A DNA stretch of 64,000 nt, taken from Oidiodendron maius Zn (lineage: Eukaryota > Ascomycota > Leotiomycetes > Myxotrichaceae). The stretch lies in assembly GCA_000827325.1 (NCBI GenBank), contig KN832873.1, positions 1,316,245 to 1,380,244 of the forward strand, read 5' to 3'. Each line of letters opens with the position of its first letter. Within the stretch, counting starts at the first letter, position 1. Shown here piece after piece: positions 1-8,965 of the stretch. The notes under the pieces are model-generated. The model worked only from the letters and a program-made list of their open reading frames with translations. It was not told where the DNA came from and made no database searches. A program made the translations under genes and the position numbers.

Positions 1-379
1 CTGCTGACGCGAATCCCAGATCCTCGACTACTTTGACCAAGCTCCGAACCCTCTGGCCTCCAAGCCATTTCCTTATAACGAAAGCACCATCAGAAATCTC
101 CTCCTCCGACTACGCGAATTCCGTTTCAGCAAATCGGAGATTATCATGATGATAAATCTGCGACCCGCCAACCTAGGGAATCTCAACACGATCGTTGAAG
201 AATTGGAGGGTAGATTCGATGACGAACAACAGGAAGCCATTGTAGGAGCCATTTGCGAGGTCCTGGGTAAAGCGGATGAAGAAGCAGAGAGGCTGGCTAT
301 GACAAACAACGCCAATCAAGCCAGAAAAGAGAGTATGGACCAGGAATCGAGGCAAGAGCCTATGGACACGGACGGTTGA
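1..379 (+). CDS. RPC17: RNA polymerase III subunit RPC17/RPC9 (3' part only)
   Basis: This is the C-terminal exon of the Rpb4-like subunit of RNA polymerase III, which pairs with Rpc25 to form the Pol III stalk used in initiation on tRNA and 5S genes. The window opens inside an intron: a branch-like CTGAC at 3-7 and an acceptor CAG at 17-19 precede the coding part, 20-379 (119 codons plus stop). The encoded stretch has the helical HRDC/Rpb4 core, including FRFSKSEIIMMINLRP and the following EELEGRF and AIVGAICEVLG helices. It ends in a short acidic polar tail, as in fungal orthologues. The 5' exons lie outside the window. Reading frame, splice site and family match all agree; the rest of the protein cannot be assessed. 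Confidence 0.85.
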
Positions 380-1158
380 GAGGGTCCGAACTTATGGCAA
401 AAAGGGCGTAGTTTAACGTGGAAGCATTCCCGGTGTTTGTGGGCATACGGTGATGGCTCTTTTGTTAATATGATAACGATATTGGGTGTTGTGTTCGAGT
501 CTAGCGCCATATGGCTATAACTTTAATGGTAGTGAAGAAAGATATGACGGAGAGGGAAATGTATACTAGCGAATCAATATGATTTCGCGAGTCACTACCT
601 TACATTGCAATTACGGTCTGCTTGCCCTTTGCTGACTTTAACTGAAAGCCCTCACAGCCTGGTCCGGTCTTGTTTGCCCCATTAAGAGCTCGCTTAACCA
701 CCCTTTGAGTAATTGACCCTCTGACACGTTAACAATAAGCAACAGGCCGAATGAGGTTTTGACCTCTCAAATGGGATTAAGGACGCGAATTGGAATCCAA
801 AAATGATATAAGAACAAAAGTAATTGATTACCCCAAAGGTGGTAGAAAACTCGGTGGGGGAAGGGAGGGTTTTGCGAGACGTTCGAAGTCTGAAGTTGAT
901 CAACAATTCGTTCAACTTTTTTAATACATGCATTAGACTACTTACAGTCATGCAGCGTAAACCATCTTTCTCTGCTTTGGAATTGGCTATTCCAACCTCT
1001 AGAGGCGTCTTGATATTGTTGGTAATATGAGCTGCGCACTTGGTTTTCCTCGCTCGCCGTAATTAAGCTTAGCGCGAGCCCGCGTGTAGCTTGATACCTA
1101 GAGCTTGTCAACTCTCGTCCATATACACAACCTCTCTCTACAACTCTCACACTTCAAG
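380..1158. other. Intergenic, RPC17 to RPN6
   Basis: No gene, RNA or repeat is recognised in this 779-nt spacer between two plus-strand genes. It should hold the 3' end of RPC17 and the promoter of RPN6. Only short chance reading frames are present. Confidence 0.6.
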
Positions 1159-2542
1159 ATGGCCCCTGCAGAGTCGCCAAAAATACAAGAGGCGCAGAAG
1201 CTTCAAAAGTCGGATCCGCGCAAAGCTGAAGCCCTGTATAAAGACGTAATTTCCCAGCCCCCATCAGCAACATCTGACGCTGCCATTCGTGAATATGAAA
1301 CAGCCTTGGTCAGTCTGGGAGAGTTATATCGAGATGAGAAGTAGGCCCCATGTAGAAGCGTTTGGTTATGCAGATCTCTAACATCTTGCAGGAAGGCGGA
1401 TGAGTTGGTAGATTTGATAACTACTAGCAGAGGGGTACTTTCCTCCTTCGCAAAGGCAAAGACCGCAAAGTTGGGTATGTCATGCAGCTCTGCGTCCCAA
1501 AAGAAACAGCCATTTACTGAACTCATTGGTTATAGTTCGACAACTCCTGGACCTCTTCATTGCTATCCCCAATTCAACAGATACCCAAATCGCCGTCACC
1601 AAGTCCTGCATTGAATGGGCCACGTCTGAACGACGAGGATTCCTCCGACAAAACCTCGAAACTCGTCTTGTTACTTTATACATTGCCAAGCAATCTTACT
1701 ATGATGCCCTCACACTCATCAACGGTTTACTTAAGGAACTCAAGCGCCTTGACGATAAACTCGTCCTTGTTGAAGTCCAGCTGCTCGAATCGCGGGTCTA
1801 CCACGCACTGGGTAACGTCGCCAAGGGAAGAGCTGCTCTAACCAGTGCACGAACTAGTGCGGCATCTGTCTACACGCCACCTCTGCTCCAGGCCGGTCTG
1901 GACATGCAATCAGGAAAACTGCACGCTGAGGACAAAGACTTCAACACTGCATTCTCCTACTTCATCGAGGCTCTGGACGGCTATCACACACAAGATGAGC
2001 CCGAAAAGGCAACTGCTGCTCTGCAATACATGCTCCTGTGCAAGATCATGCTCAACCTCGTGGACGATGTTAACCAACTAATGACATCTAAACAAGCTAT
2101 GAAGTATGCCGGGAAGAATCTAGAAGCCATGAAGGCCGTAGCACGAGCACACTCAAATCGATCTCTAGAGGAATACGAGAGAGCCTTAGGTGATTATAGA
2201 CATGAACTCGGGAGTGACCCTTTCATCCGGAACCACTTGCGCCGCCTGTATGACGCCATGTTGGAGCAGAACTTGATTAAAGTCATTGAGCCGTTCTCAC
2301 GCGTGGAGATTGACCACATCGCTAAGATGGTGGGTCTCGACACACAACAAGTTGAACGCAAGCTTTCGCAGATGATCCTGGACAAGGTGATCATCGGTGT
2401 CCTCGACCAGGGGGCCGGATGCTTGATCATCTATGACGAGACGGAGCGTGATGAGGGATATGATTCTGCACTGGCGACGATCGAGAAGTTGAGCAGCGTG
2501 GTCGATGTGCTCTATACTAATCAAGCATCGATGCTCGAATAG
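1159..2542 (+). CDS. RPN6: 26S proteasome regulatory subunit RPN6 (PSMD11)
   Basis: A lid subunit of the 26S proteasome regulatory particle. In the family, Rpn6 clamps the lid to the core particle and stabilises the assembled proteasome. The model is join(1159..1340,1392..1474,1536..2542), 423 residues, close to human PSMD11 (422) and yeast Rpn6 (434). Introns have donors GTAGGC and GTATGT and acceptors CAG and TAG; each join keeps frame (RDEK/KADELVD and TAKL/VRQLLDL). The start ATG lies in a good context, four bases after CTTC. The N-terminal two thirds is the TPR-like helical array (CIEWATSERRGFLRQNLE). The PCI winged-helix domain is near the C-terminus (IEPFSRVEIDHIAKMVGL). An upstream in-frame ATG at 1105 only adds untranslated leader. 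Confidence 0.95.
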
Positions 2543-2888
2543 TGGGTGTTTAGAGGCTAGATGTAGGGCAAAACTTTGTACTATAATGGCGTAGCTGAGG
2601 GAGCGAAAATGAGAAATGGAATCCATTAGGTTTGATCATGTACTCGTCACGGTGACTATACTGTATTCACAATTCCAACCTTACCTATAGACTTTGCATG
2701 TTTTGTGTCTGAATATAGTTAAAGGGTGTCGACGCTGTTGCCGAAATTGTTCATAGCAAACAGCTTCTGTTTCGCTCTGCCAGAGCCAAACTTCCAATGA
2801 TCTGTCCTGAACTTCCAAATTCAGATTTACAAAGACTTTATCGTTATCTTCGTCCCGATTAATGCCTATCTTACTCCAACTGACGTAC
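2543..2888. other. Convergent 3' region
   Basis: A 346-nt tail-to-tail spacer between RPN6 (plus) and the AT-hook gene (minus). It presumably contains both 3' untranslated regions; no other feature is seen. Confidence 0.6.
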
Positions 2889-5800
2889 TCACAACTGTGC
2901 TTTACCCTCCACATGATTCCTCCCAACCAATCCAAAGGCTCTATCTCTCTCGCCAATAATCAGAGCGAAGACTCTCATTGCAATAGTCTCCTCCTTCCAA
3001 CCTGGTACGCACCCCCGAAACTCATCCACAACTTCCAGATGCCACTGTTCTAACTTCAACTTGTCCTTTCCACTCCGCACATTCTTGCCGAGCAGTCTAG
3101 AGATGACCCGTGTGCTGTTTCTGCGACGTGTCTCGCCCTGCATTTGGTTCTCTGGTCTCCAGTTTTGTAAGATACCGTCAAGGAGTATCCAGTGCTCGCG
3201 TGACCAGGTTGTACTTGAAAGCGTTTCCGCCATGGGCGACGATGGGATAGGCGATGAAGATACGAATGCTACTGTTTTGGGGGATGAGGACCCATACCTG
3301 CTTCCTGGAGCTCCAATAGGTGTCTTCAGTGGTGATCGCAGGCATGACTTTGTAGGGGAAGAAAATCCCTGCATTTGTGTAGATGCAAGGCATACAGATT
3401 CAGTCCATTCTTTGGTCCGGTCGGTGATCAGGCTTTCTTGCTCTTTATCCAACCTGGGGGAAGGCGTTGAGTTAGAAATAGCATCTGGTGATGATAGGGG
3501 TGCCGACGTTGGTTGGTCATCCTGGGGAGGTAACGCGCTCATCTCACCAGAAGACGATACTATCTGCGGTCTCGACGTAGACAGTCGCCCGGCCGAAGTA
3601 CTGGAAAGCCTCCCATTACCGATTTGGGCACCAAAAATGCCGTACGATGGTTGTCTGATAGGAGAAGAACCAAAACTCGATTCAGGATCTCGGATCCTAG
3701 GTTTGAAATCCAACTTCTGCGAAATCTGTCTGAAGTATGGCTGTGATTCATCACGTTTTGTTGGCGAAGTAGCATCGATGCTTAATGACTTGCTATGGCT
3801 AGACTGCAGAGGCAGAGTGCTGTCCTCTGAGTTCCTAGGAAGAACAGGGGGTAGTTTATTAGGTGAAGCTGCTAGTAAGGCGAAGACATCCTGGGGACCT
3901 CGCTCACGTACCCGAGGGTTAAAGTTAAATGCGCGAGGCCCTGAGGAGGATGAAGTGACCGCACTCAACCCATCTTTATTGAACCCATTGTTCGTAACAT
4001 TGCCCGTTAATGTTACTCTGGATTGTATAGGGGAAGACAGATGAGAGAGCTCATCGCTGTATGCCACTCTCTTGCTATTCATCTTGTCAGGACTGAGAGA
4101 TTGTTTTGACTTGTCGAACTTGTCGGAACGCGGCCGCCGATAATGAGTCTGATGGGCAGGTGAAGATGAGTTTAATGTCTCTAGCAGAAGACCAAAATCT
4201 TCTCCCTCATTACCAACATCAGCGGAATGATCTGCATCATCAGAATCAATGACTATGACTTGGGTTGCGTCTGCAGCTTCAATCTCTCTGCTAACAGCAT
4301 CTCTCTCAGCGGCCCATGTGTCCTGCCATGTGGACGCACTTTTGCTAACAACACTACCAGTACGGCTTGCTGTATCATCTTGTAATTGAGCACTATTGCT
4401 AGACCCGTAATTGTGATGGCTGGGATTGGACGTAGTATCGTGGTTGATAAGAACCACACTTTCTGCTTGCCAACTCATATCATCATCGCTCTGAAGAGAG
4501 TTTCCCTCTGACCTGATATTTGAAAGCCGAGGGTTGGAGAGTTGAGGCCTCCCAGAGCCCTGGGAGTTGTAGATATTCTCGCCGCGCGACGGAACACTGT
4601 TGAGAAATGGGTCATCGTCATGGACAGAGCTATTGTTTTGTGAGACTCGAGGAAATTGATTTTCATTTAAACCAGGCCGAGCAAGGGATTCCACTTGTTG
4701 AGAAGGTTTGTTTATACTATTTGCAGCACTCGAAGATTTCCGTTCCGCAACCGGGCTCTTGAATGGGCTGCCGAGACTTTCTGACCGGCTTCTTGGAGAT
4801 GATGGCACAACTAAATCCTGGAGCATACGTCCTGCACGCGCTGCGGGAGATAAAACTGGCTTTTGGTCCTCTTCTGAGTTCGATTCTAAGAACGGATTAT
4901 CCTTTTCCATCTGGATTGGGGGCGGTAATGTCGGAGACGAGAAGGTGATTGCGGGAGTCTGTGTCGCTTGAGGTAGTAACTGAGATTCCGGTTGAAGGCG
5001 GGTTGTGTAAGTCTGTAGTTGTGATGCCATTGGCGGCGGAGATGATCCCATACGTGTGCTAATATAGGATTCATTCCCAGGCACATCATCATTGGCGGTG
5101 TCATTTGATGTTACCTCGCGGAGCTTACTGCCTGACATGGTATTTTGGGTGTTAGCCAAGTCTCCAGGAGATGGTGTTTCTTCAGGAGTTAGAAGCCTAG
5201 CCGTCGCCGAGCCACGACCCTTCCTGAGAGCCGAAGAGACAATCTGGATTGAGGCTGTTGTATTTAGCCTATCAGATGCGATGTCACCCTGGTTGGCATT
5301 TCCATACTTGAATAATGCTTGTCGAAGAGGTGCCGGGGTGGCAGCGTCTAGTATTGTGGATGGGATAGCAGAGAAAGAGTCATCGTAGACCTCCCTTTGA
5401 GCAGCGGTTATTTCGGAAGCAGCTGGTTTTGGTAGGTTTCTACCAGGAGTTGCTGCCTCGAGAATCTCAGAAGGGATACTTGAAAACGAGTCGTCCATTT
5501 CCAGATTTTGCACCGACAGAAGGCTTCGATTCCGGGGTTTGAGCATGGAGGTAACCTCTTCGACATTCATCCCAGAAAGATTGGATGGCGGTTGATACTT
5601 GTCACTTTCAATTCCATGTGCCGTGGAGGTATTCGGTTCAGTGGCAATTTTTGATGCTTCTCTTCGCTTGGTTTTGTCAGGAGGGCTGCTCAAGTGCTGC
5701 CTCAATGACGGAACGGAATCTACTGAGATCATGCTGAATTCTTCGCCTTCGAGTATGGTATCGAAATCAAGTATCTCGTCTGGCTCTGAAATTGCTTCTC

Positions 5801-6965
5801 GACCATGACTTTGGGCTTTCTCGAAGGAAGATAGTAACGGATAGCCTTTCCTCTCTTGGTCTGAGCTCTCATTTCGAGGTGATTCGCCTATTTTCAAACT
5901 CAACAATCCAACATCGCGGGGAGTTTCAATGCCAGGATTCCATCCTGACAGAGTTATATTTGCCTCATCGCCTACATCATTTGTCGTTGATGACCGAATC
6001 ATAGAGTATTTTGAAGGAGAATAAGCCGCGTTAGAATCGATGGGTGATAGCGCATCATTAAGGTCTGATGCAACACTATCGAGACCTACCAAGCCTGTGC
6101 TGTCCACGTCTTCATGCACTACAATATCATCTGGGTTTAGAGTTTTCCTCCTTCCCTTTACCATATTGTTAGTACCGCTCAATCTGATGTTGTCCGAGGC
6201 ATCGGATGGTCTTAGCTTCCGAGGTCTTCCCCTTCCACGTTTGACGTCGACATCTTTGCCAACCTGGAAATCCGCGTCGTTTTCACTGTCGCCGTACACC
6301 TGTTCGCCAATGGATTTCCTTCCCTTTCGACGTTTGGCCTCGCCATCTTTGCCAATCTGGAAATCTGCATCGTTGTCACTGTCGCCATATACCTGTTCGC
6401 CAATGGACTTGCGTGCCCTTCGACGTTTGACCTCCGTATCTTTCCCGACACGAAAATCCGCATCATTTTCGCTGTCGCCATATACTTCCTCGCCGATGGA
6501 TTTTCTTCGTCTCCTGTTTTTCTGAGTTGGCGTGTCTGAACGCTGGGCTAGTTTAGAAGGCACTGGCGTTCCCACTTTCCGCGGCCGACCCCTGCCCCGC
6601 TTTGGGGTTGTAGTATGGTTCTCGCCCTCAGAGTCGGACAGACCCTTCAATGGCACAGTTGTTGTTGTTGTTCGTTCCATGCGATGGCCGAGGGGTCGAA
6701 CGATACGTGAAGGAGAGTCAAAATCGATATCATCGTCATATTGTATATATGAGTTCTCCGTATCTGACCCAGCCTCAACTGTAACTTTTAATTTCTGTGG
6801 CGAGAGCGTGTTACCCAAGTCCAATTGGAATGTCCGCTTTGTTGGTGAGCTTATCTGAGGTGGAAGAGACTGCCTGGATACGGACGAGCGCCGCGGCCTT
6901 GTGGGCGACTGGAATATGGGCGAGTCATTGAGGGGGTCTGGTGAGGACGAGATTGTCCTCGACAT
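2889..6965 (-). CDS. Large AT-hook protein with 31-residue repeats
   Basis: An intronless 1358-residue protein, probably nuclear and DNA binding. The N-terminal region is rich in SP sites. A first AT-hook, GRGRPRK, is at residues 124-130 and a second copy at 244-250. Between them lie three tandem 31-residue units beginning with KSIGE at 155, 186 and 217, each of the form KSIGEQVYGDS followed by an acidic patch and a basic KRRR patch. Residues ~260-1240 are low-complexity, Ser/Pro-rich and look disordered, with many SP/TP motifs that could be kinase targets. The last ~110 residues look folded (TTWSREHWILLDGILQNW and later MRVFALIIGERD). AT-hooks bind the minor groove of AT-rich DNA; the role of this protein is unknown to me. 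Its strand is supported by unbroken length and AT-hooks; a 327-codon antisense frame at 3061-4044 is a shadow. Confidence 0.85.
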   Translation of the reverse strand: MSRTISSSPDPLNDSPIFQSPTRPRRSSVSRQSLPPQISSPTKRTFQLDLGNTLSPQKLKVTVEAGSDTENSYIQYDDDIDFDSPSRIVRPLGHRMERTTTTTVPLKGLSDSEGENHTTTPKRGRGRPRKVGTPVPSKLAQRSDTPTQKNRRRRKSIGEEVYGDSENDADFRVGKDTEVKRRRARKSIGEQVYGDSDNDADFQIGKDGEAKRRKGRKSIGEQVYGDSENDADFQVGKDVDVKRGRGRPRKLRPSDASDNIRLSGTNNMVKGRRKTLNPDDIVVHEDVDSTGLVGLDSVASDLNDALSPIDSNAAYSPSKYSMIRSSTTNDVGDEANITLSGWNPGIETPRDVGLLSLKIGESPRNESSDQERKGYPLLSSFEKAQSHGREAISEPDEILDFDTILEGEEFSMISVDSVPSLRQHLSSPPDKTKRREASKIATEPNTSTAHGIESDKYQPPSNLSGMNVEEVTSMLKPRNRSLLSVQNLEMDDSFSSIPSEILEAATPGRNLPKPAASEITAAQREVYDDSFSAIPSTILDAATPAPLRQALFKYGNANQGDIASDRLNTTASIQIVSSALRKGRGSATARLLTPEETPSPGDLANTQNTMSGSKLREVTSNDTANDDVPGNESYISTRMGSSPPPMASQLQTYTTRLQPESQLLPQATQTPAITFSSPTLPPPIQMEKDNPFLESNSEEDQKPVLSPAARAGRMLQDLVVPSSPRSRSESLGSPFKSPVAERKSSSAANSINKPSQQVESLARPGLNENQFPRVSQNNSSVHDDDPFLNSVPSRGENIYNSQGSGRPQLSNPRLSNIRSEGNSLQSDDDMSWQAESVVLINHDTTSNPSHHNYGSSNSAQLQDDTASRTGSVVSKSASTWQDTWAAERDAVSREIEAADATQVIVIDSDDADHSADVGNEGEDFGLLLETLNSSSPAHQTHYRRPRSDKFDKSKQSLSPDKMNSKRVAYSDELSHLSSPIQSRVTLTGNVTNNGFNKDGLSAVTSSSSGPRAFNFNPRVRERGPQDVFALLAASPNKLPPVLPRNSEDSTLPLQSSHSKSLSIDATSPTKRDESQPYFRQISQKLDFKPRIRDPESSFGSSPIRQPSYGIFGAQIGNGRLSSTSAGRLSTSRPQIVSSSGEMSALPPQDDQPTSAPLSSPDAISNSTPSPRLDKEQESLITDRTKEWTESVCLASTQMQGFSSPTKSCLRSPLKTPIGAPGSRYGSSSPKTVAFVSSSPIPSSPMAETLSSTTWSREHWILLDGILQNWRPENQMQGETRRRNSTRVISRLLGKNVRSGKDKLKLEQWHLEVVDEFRGCVPGWKEETIAMRVFALIIGERDRAFGLVGRNHVEGKAQL
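6225..6503 (-). repeat. Three tandem 93-nt coding repeats
   Basis: Three in-frame 93-nt units encode 31-residue repeats (residues 155-247 of the AT-hook protein). Protein copies differ at only a few positions (E/Q, N/D, R/Q, V/I). The third unit runs straight into the second AT-hook. Confidence 0.9.
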
Positions 6966-7703
6966 GTTGTCGGAGGAGGGAGGTTCGGAAAAAGATAAGT
7001 CCTTGGGAGATCGTGAGATAGTATTGTAATAATTTCTACATTGACAGAGCTAAGCAAGTGACATGAGAAGCTCTGTTGAGGCCTTCACGTTCGATGTTCG
7101 GTCGACTACTTGTTTTGTTTACGAGACTGAAGGTTAGGCGTCTAACTGATGCCTACAGTTCATTGGCTGGTAATTATTAGATAAGCAAAGCATCCTTCAC
7201 GTGATAAGCTGAATAACGCGAAGTCATGTGACTCGGATTTGTTCACCCGCGCCACCATCGTCAATGCCGAGGGATTTGTAATCGTGTATTCTCACGTCCC
7301 CCACCTTGCACGGCTTGAGATGGCGCAAGAAGCAAGTTGACTTCATAGGGTCAGACAGAACTCGCATTTCGCTCGGCATTGGCTTGATTTCTAATATATG
7401 GAACTTGGAAATGACGTGCCCGCTTAGTGCGCCTTCTGATCAATACAGTTGCTCTGAAAGCGGTTATGACTTATACCGAATAGGTAAATGTATAAGCACA
7501 TATATATATATCCCGTAACCCCGCCCTTCCGTAGACATTGCAGCATTCCAAAGTTGTATGCAATTTGTCGGGATATCAAGCAGATATCCTTAGAGGAGTA
7601 CATATAACCACTCTATTCTCTGCCAACGGTTCCCCTCAGAGGAATATCTAGAAAGACTCTATTCTCCAAGCTTAGTCCCCGGACCCGATATCTTACGCAA
7701 ACC
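6966..7703. promoter_or_regulatory. Divergent promoter region with TCACGTGA-GATAAG
   Basis: This 738-nt region separates the AT-hook gene (minus) from the oxidoreductase gene (plus). It contains the palindrome TCACGTGA at 7197-7204 overlapping a GATAAG at 7203-7208. The first resembles a CACGTG bHLH (Cbf1-type) site; the second is the core of fungal GATA-factor sites such as AreA. A (TA)n tract at 7500-7511 lies about 190 nt before the plus-strand start codon. Assigning factors is inference from motif alone. Confidence 0.4.
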
Positions 7704-8630
7704 ATGGCCACTGCAGCAGCTCTCCAGCCAACGGCAGCACATAATCTCTCGCAGTCCGCCCGAGCGGAAGCTACATATGAAACCAAAGTTGACAGCACCT
7801 ACATTCCCCGAGGTGATACTATCGCTACTCTAAACTATTTTGCTCCTCCAGAAGATGGAGCGGTTCCATTCAATTACGTTGAGGAGCCTCCTGAGGGGCA
7901 GCCACAGCGGAATTACGGAGTCTTCAGCGTCGAGGCTCCCATCCGTGATATTCGAGGGCGTGAATCTGAGTATAACCTTGACAGAGACGCCTTTGCCGTT
8001 GTCTTGAACGTCCCAGAGTCCGCTGAGAAGGACTTCGTGAACGAGGAGTCGGTCAAAAAGAACTACTACCCGGAAGTGGAGAAGCTGATCTTGGACAACG
8101 TGCCCGGCAGTAATAGGGTCTTCATCTTCGATCATACCATCCGTCGCTCCGATCCCAATGCTCCTCGCGGCCCTGTATCAAGAGTTCACATTGATCAAAC
8201 GGTCAAGTCTGCTACCCAACGCGTACACGTTCACCTTCCTGATGAAGCCGAGAAGCTCCTCCAGGGTAGATACCGCATTATTAACATTTGGCGCCCATTA
8301 AACGGCCCCGTCCAAGCATCGCCACTTGCATTTGCCTCCTCTGCATCTTTCAGAAATGAAGACCTTGTTCCTGTTGAGCATAGATATCCAGACCGCACTG
8401 GCGAGACTGCAGGAATTATATACAACAAGGACCAGCAGTGGAATTACCTGTCTGGGATGCAGAATAACGAGAGATTGTTTCTAGAGTGCTTTGATAGCGA
8501 GGCCTTGAAGCCTGGTTCCGGTGTCCAAGGTGGCCGCGTCCCGCACACTGCATTCCAGGACACGAGAACCCCAGAAGGCGCTGTTGGTCGGGAGAGTATC
8601 GAGGTTAGAGCTTTGGTGTTCGGTCCATGA
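7704..8630 (+). CDS. GA4 desaturase/AsaB-like oxidoreductase family protein
   Basis: A 308-residue intronless protein of the fungal family that includes gibberellin GA4 desaturase, AsaB and the CmcJ-type proteins. These are annotated as non-haem iron, 2-oxoglutarate-dependent-like hydroxylases or desaturases. Supporting segments run in family order: NYFAPPEDGAVPFNY (early), IFDHTIRRSD, VSRVHIDQT (the H-x-D pair expected to ligate metal), IINIWRPLNGPV, the HRYPDRTGE stretch with WNYLSGMQNNERLFLECFDS, and RVPHTAFQD near the C-terminus (a further His). The ATG at 7704 sits in a strong ACCATGG context. No polyketide synthase, peptide synthetase, terpene or P450 gene is nearby, so this is an orphan member and not obviously part of a cluster. 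The substrate cannot be predicted. Confidence 0.85.
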   Translation: MATAAALQPTAAHNLSQSARAEATYETKVDSTYIPRGDTIATLNYFAPPEDGAVPFNYVEEPPEGQPQRNYGVFSVEAPIRDIRGRESEYNLDRDAFAVVLNVPESAEKDFVNEESVKKNYYPEVEKLILDNVPGSNRVFIFDHTIRRSDPNAPRGPVSRVHIDQTVKSATQRVHVHLPDEAEKLLQGRYRIINIWRPLNGPVQASPLAFASSASFRNEDLVPVEHRYPDRTGETAGIIYNKDQQWNYLSGMQNNERLFLECFDSEALKPGSGVQGGRVPHTAFQDTRTPEGAVGRESIEVRALVFGP

Positions 8631-8965
8631 ACTAAAGAATAATAAATTGCATACGGGGTGTTCTGCTGGGAGAAATATTGTGTACTAGATGTTTTGACTA
8701 GGCTGATAACGAGTTAATGAAGTAACGTAAACAAGAACCGTCAGTATTTTTTACTGGCCTCCTTTTCGTGTCTATTGAATGGATACCTGTTTTTGTGACA
8801 ATGAGAACCAAATCAACACATCTCTTTGACTGGCCTTAGCCGTCATTTCGGGACCATCTCATTATTTTAGTGATATGCTAAATCAGGCGAAACTCTCCGT
8901 CAGTTAAGCCCTCGGAATACGGCACAGGGAGCGATATGGCTCTAGCATAGGCTCTGATTCCGAGG

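Noticed and set aside
485-510. Possible tRNA B box (GTTCGAGTC)
   Set aside because: No A box, acceptor stem or anticodon arm could be placed upstream; a chance match.
3061-4044. Plus-strand open frame of 327 codons
   Set aside because: It is entirely antisense to the AT-hook gene, has no domain features, and follows from the codon bias of a long Ser/Pro-rich gene.
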